This document shows, in pieces, positions 1 to 9,900 of a DNA stretch of 64,000 bases. The notes below the pieces were generated by a model that saw only the letters and a list, made by a program, of their open reading frames with translations, was not told the origin of the DNA and ran no database searches. The stretch is from positions 9,190,587 through 9,254,586 of the forward strand of contig OX465120.1 in assembly GCA_949987565.1 (NCBI GenBank), written 5' to 3'. Made by a program: the position numbers and the translations under genes. The DNA is from Luidia sarsii. Taxonomy: Eukaryota > Echinodermata > Asteroidea > Paxillosida > Luidiidae. Each line of letters begins with the position of its first letter. Position 1 is the stretch's first letter.

Positions 1-806
1 GGCCACCCGGTGTAAACATGACCCTCAAGAGCTTCTGAGCCTGCTGACCTTTATGTGACCCCAAACAGCTGTCATTTACCCAGCAGCAGAGAACGGTTGA
101 TGACAAGTGGTCTGGGATTTTTCAAAGGCCATTCACTCTAGTGCACAGGTGAATTGTTTCTTGTGCACAAGTGCATGGGTGTAAAGAAAAATCGATACTA
201 CGATATCAAATTACTGGGCTCGCTTCTTTCTTAGAAAGCTGCTGCGATTGACTTATCAAAATTGCAAATCTTATATCGTGATAATGTCAATGACAGGTGA
301 CAGGGAAATAACGTGTCCTATCGATCAGTGGATGCCCCTAACGATCAAAGTGAGGAATGAAATCAGCAGGAAGCCGGACCTAATTCGGTTCTGATATATT
401 ATGCTTCGGATCGACAAGTTATTTGATGAAAGACATAATATTTGTTGATTTTGTTTAAATAATCATTGAACATATCGATTTGGATTTTCCATTTGTTTTT
501 CTTCAATTTAATATTATATTGTACGATGGTAACAATTTTGAAACGTTGTTCTAGCTGAATTATTGTCCCTAATTTTCGTGTTAGAATGTCTCTTGTCGTG
601 ACATGATGATTTTCTCTTCTCTTAAATTTTAGTGGGCCTGACATTTTAATCCAACAGGACCTTTCTAAAAGGCAGATTGCCTTTGAGGAAGATCCTGCTA
701 GGATTGAAACGTCAGGCCCACTAAATGTTAAGATTTGCATTTTATAAATTTTAGTCAGGAAGCAACATTTGTGTAGATCATTTTCTCTTCTCGATTTTGT
801 TCTCAG
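1..806. other. Intronic or upstream sequence, no exon seen
   Basis: AT-rich sequence left of the first placed receptor exon. It holds the Penelope-type foldback at 621-775. I see no LDLa, CUB or signal-peptide exon. Because exon 807-917 begins in phase 1, this is most likely intron. Confidence 0.6.
621..775. repeat. Head-to-head pair of Penelope-type terminal motifs (foldback)
   Basis: The left arm reads AGTGGGCCTGAC..., the right arm ...GTCAGGCCCACTAAA, about 100 bp apart, with the inner AACAGGACCTTTCT / GATCCTGCTAGGATTGAAAC also mirrored. The right side continues into the 3' tail seen at other copies (AAGATTTGCATTTT, then TTTTAGTCAG). Confidence 0.75.
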
Positions 807-917
807 ATTGTGAGGTCGGGGAGTTTAAATGTCCCCATGGGTTAAATTGTATACCACAAAGTGCGATGTGTGACGGCCGTGCTGACTGTGTTCAGCACTG
901 GGACGAGACTGGTTGCG
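807..917 (+). CDS. Exon: LDL receptor class A repeat 1
   Basis: Follows a pyrimidine-rich tract ending TCTCAG and ends before GTAAGT; phase 1 at both ends. It encodes 37 residues with six cysteines in LDLa spacing and the core CDGRADC, followed by an acidic HWDE in place of the usual SDE calcium-binding end. Such modules fold around calcium and three disulfides. Confidence 0.88.
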
Positions 918-3900
918 GTAAGTGAAATTCGCATTTCCTGCGACTGATTAAGACTATGATGTGTTTTCGGGAAACCTTATCCCTATCTGCACTAGAGACA
1001 CGGACGCCTCCTTCCATATTTGTTTTACTGCATAGCAACCGCTATCTGTTTTTTTCGCTTCTTGACCTTGTTCGTGTTGTCTTGCGCACATTTTGACATT
1101 TAATCTGTCTAGATCGGACATGGTATATGGTGTTTTATACCAATAGTTAAGTGTACGTTATTACAATTGCATATTATGTGAACAATTAACAGTACACACA
1201 GGTTTATAACCTACACATTTGGATACAGAATTACTTTAAAAGAAACATATTTGTATACGGAAATAAGGTCACCTCTTTATAGGATGGATACTTTCTAAAA
1301 CATAAACGAGGGGATGGATATTTCCATACGGGGATTAACATTGACAAACAAACAATATAACTGGTTTTATGTTCAATAGGACCGTTTTAGTTGGGATTTC
1401 TTCGTACAGAGACATAATGACATACATAAAGTACTGTATACAAGGCATGGAAAAAGGCCTTTGTTTTCTAATGTGACACTGCAATCTGAAGAATAAATCG
1501 AAGCTCCAACTGAAACAAATAATTGCAACCTGTGATTTTTAGCTTTTGGATAGAAGAGACGAATCCGGAGCCGAAGCTCAACCGCGTTTTGGAAAAGGGC
1601 TTTAAATTCCTTTACTCAGGATATGACGTGCAAACAAGCAGGAAACCAAGGATCGCCCGTTCTATACGTATAAATGACACGTCATAGCCTTAACATGAAG
1701 TAGTGTCTACTGCTGAAATAGACAAGAGAACAGACAGACCTTAGAATATGAATACCCAAACACAACATTAAAAAGAACATTAATCTTTATCATTTGTGTA
1801 CCGTTATTGTTATTCCGTGGTAGGGAACTGCTCTCAAAGTGAGTTCACTTGCAGGTCGGGAAAGAAATGCATATCCAGAAAACTTCTCTGTGACGGAGAG
1901 ACAGATTGCCCAGAATATTTTGATGAAGTTAACTGTGGTAAGTCACGGCATACTAAATACCTATCCCTTTTTAGGAGCAGAATTTAAGTTGTAATAAAAC
2001 CATATCTCAATACAAATCCCTAATCGAAAATGTCCTGCCTTGTGATATGTTGACGACACATAATTTATGATCTATCTACGCAGTTGCATGTGTTCTTCGT
2101 TGCTGTCAATGATTCAATTTTTTTTCCGCTGAACGTAATTGAGCAAACCACCGACACGCATGTATACATTTTTATCTGTCACACGCAGGACCCTGCGGTG
2201 AGACGTTCATTGATTTTACAAATGACCCAACAACACCAGTGATGCTGACCTCGCCTGGATGGCCCAAGTACAACTACCCAAACAAAATTGTGTGTCATTG
2301 GTTGATTAAGGCTAGCATAGGCTACAGGATCACGTTGGCGTTTCTTCAGTTCTCCATTGAGGAAGACTCGGACTTCCTGATCTTCAGCAACGGGTTTTCA
2401 CACGACGATCGTATTCTTAAGCTGTCAGGGTGAGGATCGTTTCATGGCAGTCATCACCTGCCTCTCTGATATATCAATCACGCCGACGTGGGGCGTTCTG
2501 GAAATCGACGTATATGCAATGTTAAGACATTCTGGACCCAATAAAATTAAGCCCGTGGATTATTACTTCACTTGCATTTGGTTATGTTAATACAACTTCC
2601 CCGTTGCTTTGCCGTAAACGTTTCCCCGTTTTTAAAAAAGAGGCCGAATTTGTGGATTTGCGATTCATTTGTCTTTACGCATCAAGGAATAAATATTATT
2701 ACAGTATATAGGCATATATTCATGTTCTTTTAGTTTCTTTCTACGACCCGTGTCTTCTTCCACTCCGGAAGATAAGTATTTTTCATACATCACCGGACAG
2801 TGGCATTCCAAGCACGCCTGTTGAGGCTTTCTGGCGCCCCGTAACCTTAGTGACGTAAAAACACGAGCAGAGGCTCCACCTTCGGACACTTCACCTCCCC
2901 TCCAATTTTGAACATTTAAGTTGATTTCGAAATGCGTTGTTTGCAAGACAAATATCAAGGAAAGAGACCCTTTCAATGGAAGCCTTTCTGGTATACCCAA
3001 ACGACATGTTGATATATTACATGCACCAGCTTAAACCTTAATACATACTATCTTGTGGATTAAGTAGTGTTCAACACAAACCGATACAAACCTCCTTCAC
3101 ACTTATGTCTTTAATATTTCGTCCTCTGCTAAATGATCCATATCCAGATCCATACCTAACATTACCTGCTGCTTTCCCTCTCTATAATTGTCCTACCGGT
3201 GTATGTTTTCGTCATTGCCATTCAATTTTATTGACATGTTCTGCTAGGATCGAAACATCAGCTCAACTTCAATAAAAAAACATTGCCTTTCTCATTTTAG
3301 TCAATAAGCAGTTTGCAGCACTTATGTTTAATTGTATTACTTAAAAAGGTTTTTTTTTCTGCATTACGTTGTAGAGATGAGTACCCGGTACTTCTGGCAT
3401 CAAACAACAACACTATGAATCTTTTCTTTTGGTCGGGCACCGCTGTCGTCAAACGAGGCTTCCAGTTTCAGATTGAGCAGAAATTGGCTGAAACAGGTGA
3501 GGCGTCAACATGTTCTCACACCCAGTGAATCAATGATCGATGCCATAGTAGGAGAAGAAACAGAAATAAAGGAGGAAGGGCAAAGAATATAATTTTGGTT
3601 TAGTTCAGATAATGTTGAATTTCTTTAATATACATATGCTTTATACCTCATATTATCTAAAGGACAGTATCAGATGTAAATACGTGTTAATGCATGTTCC
3701 TTCATCCATTACATCTCCATCTGACAGTGACCTGTGGTGAGGATGAAATCGCCTGTGAAATGGAAAACCTCGTATGTGTACGAAACGACAGCTCCATCAA
3801 CGGCCGACATTTATGCCCTCAAGGTTAGTATTGTGTTGGAATTTGTCCAACAGGATGTCGTAAATATCTGTAGAAAATCTTAATCAGTGTGAGCTGTCTG

Positions 3901-6900
3901 ATTTTTTTCAAAAGAGTGAAAATGAATGTTCTTTGGGATATTCTTAAAAGTCAGGTTTATATTGGTTTATTTTGGTTTTGTGATTTACGGTGAAGAATAT
4001 TAATCCTTTTTACACTAGGGACCGGGAGGACCCCGTCAATGCTTTGCTTACTGCATCACGACCTCTAGAAAATGGATTGTCAGTATATTACTCTCCCTGT
4101 TGTCTTGCGAACATGTTGATACCTAATGAATCCAAATCGGACGTGTTACATGTCTTTTAGTTTGGGCGGGTCATTACAATTGAATATATTTGAGTACATT
4201 TAAAAATAAATTTTACACAATATCCTCGAGTTTGTTGATATTTTTGTACTTTGAAATTTTGAAAAAAATATCAAAATGAAAGAAGTATTTATTATGATTG
4301 CTTAACTAGCTAAGTATTCAACAAAGTACATATTTGGTCAATCTGCTTTTGAGAAAGGTCCTGCTAAGATTGAAACTTCACACCCATTATGTTTGAGAAA
4401 ATGCACTATTTTTATGAAAAGCAATTTTGAAATTAGATTTAACCAATTGTTACTGGATTTCTCAAGTTCAATGGACCTCCCGTTTCTGAGATTAGTAGGG
4501 GCCCCTAAGGCCCTCAGTATTTTCATGGAGCGAAATAGCCCTCTACCCATAGGTTCAAGGCCTTTTGGTTTTCTTCTGAACTTATAATGTGTCAGTACAT
4601 TGCGAAAATAGTGAATTTCACTTTGATGTCTTAATGGAGGAATTTGAATGTATATCATAGATTTACTTACCACTGTTTAAGTCATCAAATTATCATGTGT
4701 GTAAGTACACACCGACAGACAAAGCTGCTGCCTGTGGTTATTACGGTCGGTCAGTGCTGAAGGTAAATCAAGCCACAGTGAATATTTCCCTACCTACATG
4801 ATATTTCTCTATTTGATTTCAGATATATGCGGACGTCGGAGGATTTTTTTGAATAAGGACAACTTCATTCTTGAATCCCCATTTCACCCTGATAATTACC
4901 CAACCAATCTTGAATGCCAGTGGAGAGTGATCTCCCAAGGGTTGAAGGTCTCAATTCAAGAGTTCTTAACAGAAAGATTGAGAGACATTCTTTCATTTAG
5001 TGGGGATACGGTCGGTGGAGGGAAGGATATGACGTTTGAGCTTCACGGCACGACAAAGATACAAACAATTCTCTTCAGCTCGTCACTGGTGACAATTTAC
5101 TTCAAGACCGACTCCACTGTCTCCTTCGGCGGGTTCTCTCTCCTGCTCCAAGGTGGCACCTTTGCTCCAGGTAAACAAATCTAGATTGTTTTTGCCAGAA
5201 AGCTTCGAGAACAGACGTATTTAATAAGCTGCTGATATCGGTGTTGTATAGAACAAAAAGTCCTTGTTTACACGTTGCTATAATATTTTCGTTGTTATAT
5301 CTGCCCTGCGAAATGTACGTACAGATCCTTGCCCTGCCGATGGAGGTATCAACTGTGGCGACGGTTCCTGTGTTTCCACCGACGCTCGATGCAACGGGTT
5401 CCAGGACTGTCAGAAAGACGGAAAAGATGAACTAGACTGCTGTAAGTGTGTACACAATGAAAAACCTGTTTTAAGGAGAAGCAATTTAAAATATGTGGTG
5501 ATTACTTCAGATAAGAAATATTGCTTTCTTTGTGTCGGCATGAGCGTTAGAAGCATTAAACATCTAAAATTATGATTTGTTTAACCAATTGAAATATCAG
5601 TTAAATGTAGGTCAGCAATTGTCAATTTAATTCAATACCGTTGAAAAATGCGTACTGGTAGAACAAAGTTGTCTTCAATTCGTTAAGACGTCTGCACTAG
5701 AAAGCGGGAGTCACGGGTTCGAATCCCGTCTGAGCTGCCTATAATATTTCATGCATCGGGCAAAGAATTGAACATCCAGTGATAATGACGTCAAGTAGGG
5801 TAATACTTTATTGAACTTGCTGCTTTATCAGTTAATGATGGTGGCAAAACCGACCCAATTGATTCCTTGCTGCCTTATACATACTGTAATTGAATCCGCT
5901 AAGTATCCATTGCCTAAGAGGCATTTTCGTGAAGGGTGGTTGTCAAAGAGAGACAAAAACAAGTGAAACAGCTGTTTGCTATCCCAAGAGTCAAGGTCAG
6001 ATTACCCTGGTCAGTCTAACCCAATTAATTGTAAATGTACAATTGATCGGTAAAATACCAATACCTCCTGACCGTAATCGTGTTGTTCATTTTTTCCCTT
6101 TTGGCAAAACAATGCATATCTCTTTATACCATTTTTAAAAGTCAATCTCCAAAGGTGATTTTTAATTATTTTGTTACAAGTATCCTTATTGTCATATAAT
6201 TGTTTTATGGCATCCATCTTGCCCGGTTTAATTGCGCTATACCATGTGCAGCCTACCCAAACCATCCAAGTCATGTGTTTTGTTTATAAGAGTATGAGCC
6301 AATGAAAAAAAACCATGGTTATCAACAAACTCAAAACAATGTGAACATGTACTCCGGTAAATAGTGTTCATCTAAAAAGAACCTGCGTGTCGACCTTCCT
6401 GTTTTCGATTGGCGTTTGTAACGCACATTGCTCTTGAATAAATCATGTACTGCTACGCTCCTTTTGATTATATACAGTTAACGTCACCTGCCCTGATTTC
6501 TACCATTGTGAAGACTCTCTGAAATGCCTGTACTTGGACGCAGTGTGTGACGGCCGTCAGGATTGCCCAAATGAGGACGACGAGAGCGATTTGGAATGCA
6601 GTATGAAAGCATTGCTGATATCAAATATACAACCATCAAAGGAAATGTATATATTCATGTAGAAACTAAATCATAGATTGGCCACTTTTGGGAAGTGACC
6701 TGATCCGACTACAACTGAGTCACATCACGTCGATTCAAATCCATTAAATTGAGATCATATATGACCCAGCACAGCATAATGAGGAAAAACCCCACTTTTG
6801 AGATTTTGAGGTTTTCTAATGATGTGAAAGAGTATACCATTAGCTTTTAAACTATATCAAAATATAATATCCTCTAATACTATGTATAAGAGTTTACATG

Positions 6901-9900
6901 TAGTCACCGCTAACTCTCTTATATTGCAGGTTGAATATAGTTAAACCGAATTTAATTTCATCAAAACAATTTCAATCTATATTTAACGAATAAATCCACA
7001 GCGTGTTTCGTGTGGTCAAGTAGAGTATAATTTAACATAATCAAGCCATGTCAGAAGACAATTAATAGGTAAAGCATAATTGTTACAAACAATGTTTAGT
7101 CGAACAGAAATATTTTAAACTGAACGAAATATTAACCCAGTCTGAAATGGGATTACAAAATTTCAATGACGTTTGTCATAATGTATTTCATACATTTTAG
7201 TACATAATTCGACCCTTATCCTACATCGCTGTGGGGTGTTACCTATCAATTTATATGCAAATGCCATTGCATTTGCGTATGTTTGTGTTCAAATACAACT
7301 GTAAGACAATGGTTCGTATTTCTTTAGGATTTATGCTGAGTATTTGATGCTGCACTGATGCTTTTTTGTAAAATTCTGAGATAAATGGTGATATTTTTGA
7401 AACAATAAAAACAATACCAAATATAATAAATGAAACAAAATGAATTGATGAGGACATAGCAAGTCACGTTAAGTTCAACTGTTTTGTACATATAGATTTC
7501 AGTCCTCATATTGTCATACTTGATACTTTTGAAATCATGAACATATCTCCAAAATGCATCAAAACATATTTATCATAAACAACTAAGTATAAAATTATTG
7601 CAACAGTAAAAACCTACCATGAGTTTCTGTAAGCACGCATTACTGAGATCAATATGATGGCTTCCGAGGCCCTAAAGTTATGCATGTGGCAAACTGCTTA
7701 CTGGCTAAAATTACCAAAATGCAAATCTTAAAATTGAGTGGGCCTGACGTTTCGATCCTAACAGGACCTTTCTCAAATTCACAGATAGCTTTAGAGAAAG
7801 GTCCTTCTAGGATCGAAAAGTCAAGCCCACTAAATTCTGAAATGTTATAATTCAAATGAGAATCGAATGGATCTCCATCGATGTTGAAACTCAACGAATC
7901 GTTGATATGAAAAATGTCAAAATTGTGTATTCGCATTCTGATTGACAGGCAAGCGATGTCCGGAAGAGTGTATGTGTACCCTGGATGACGGTACAGTACG
8001 TGTTGAGTGCACAGATGGATGGGAAGACTCTACTCTTGCTAATATCGTGAAAAGGACGCGGAAGATGTAAGCTTTTTATTCGATAACTGATATAATCACA
8101 CATTTCAAAAGAATACATCATATGTAGTTCACTCTCTTTTACTTTCACTGATGGATATACTTCATCTTGGTGTGATTCATAAATAAAGTGGTATTCGAGG
8201 TGTAATCATGAAACTATGAAACGGAAAGCCCAAACAGTGAGCAATTAATTTCACGCAATAAGAGACCTTAAACTATTTTATTTGTTAGCCCTGGCATGAA
8301 AAAGCTAATATTAGTATCGATGGGAATGAAAGTGCATATTCAAAATAAATCATGAACTTGTTGTAATTATTTGATTTGCTTTCTTCCATAGTGTGTTATC
8401 CGGTAGAAATACTAGTATATCAGACGAAGGACCTTTCAAAAGCTTTTCCTTCTTGCACGCATTGTGAGTACACCTATCTCGAAAAACAGCACGTGGAGAC
8501 ATTGCTATACACAAACAATCTGATTATTAACATGCATATATCGAGAGCTTTGCTCAGATCATGCATTCATTTTTTCAAATTGAAAAAATGCCATATATTT
8601 TGATTTATCTAATCGTATAATTCCATTCTAAAATAATTAGTCTATCCACTTGCATAAGTATAATAATTTATGCCTAACTCTTTATTTCGGCTTTCATAGG
8701 AGCCTCGGTAACAACAACATCAAACAATTTAAGTCGGGAACATTTGCTGGACTGGAAAACCTTACTGTTTTGTAAGTTTAAACTCCTTTGGATTTTCTTA
8801 AATGATTAGCACGTTTGTTTCCTAATGCTACCACCAGGTGAAATCGAGAATGCATGCGTAACGGACATATCTGCTGTAGGAATCACACTCCGGCTTTCCA
8901 TCAATTGTGACGTTTCATTCGATCGAGCGCTCGTGCCGATCAGTGAAAGACAATGATCGGTCATTTTATGAAAGAACCCTGATATAACCAGCTTAGTTTT
9001 TCTCCCTGTCATTTAACCTTACGATATCATTAATTAAGATATATGACATGTTGATCCTGAGTAATTGAGTTTGAGAAATGTTCTGATACATTACAGACTT
9101 CAGACCGTCCTTATTTGTTTATAATTTATTTGCATTTTAGTCATATAGTACATTGAAACATTATGACATTGTGTTAATTTCTTGAGATTGTTAGTTAAGC
9201 CAAGCTAACGCAGTTTGTTTGCAGAAGTGGAGCCTCGTTCGTGCAGGCCTATGTAAGTGACATATACCTATATTGAAAGTCGCCAAAAGCAAGACAGAAA
9301 AGACCCTCAAGGTTAAGGGCTAAAGTCATAAAGACAAAGAGCGAGAACCGGGAAGGCTGTAGTTAGGAATTAAATAGTTGTTTCCAATAATGTTATGGTA
9401 TTTTCATCAGGGATATTTCCAGTAACGACATTACGAGCCTCGATGGTGGAGCATTCATTCAACTGAGAAGTTTAGACATGATGTAAGTTGCGAATGAATT
9501 TATGGGATCTAAACTAATGTCTTTAATATGAAATTAGCTTTTTAGCTATATTGCTGTATAGCCTGACTTTGATATGACTACCCAGGGAATGAATAGCGAA
9601 TCTTACATTAGGGTATTTCATTTTAATACAGGCTTGCTCGGACGATTCCTCTTCGCATCATTCGAAGCCAAGCCTTCAGAGGGTTACGCCAACTAAAGAC
9701 CTTGTAAGTTCAGTTGGTGCTTTAAAATATATCCTAGATGAAATGGAAACATTTGAAGCAACTTTTTATATTAAAGTGAAAATAGTCTTATTCCCAAATT
9801 AACAAGATCAAAACAAATTGATATCGTGTTATTGTTGGTCTTGCCTACACAGTTAAACACGCTTTTAACTTTTCTGTAACAATTATTTGTACTATTTAGG

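Noticed and set aside
9226..9253. Possible extra LRR exon fragment between AG and GTAAGT
   Set aside because: About 28 nt long; it breaks the phase-2 series, while splicing 8771 directly to 9411 keeps the frame and full LRR spacing.
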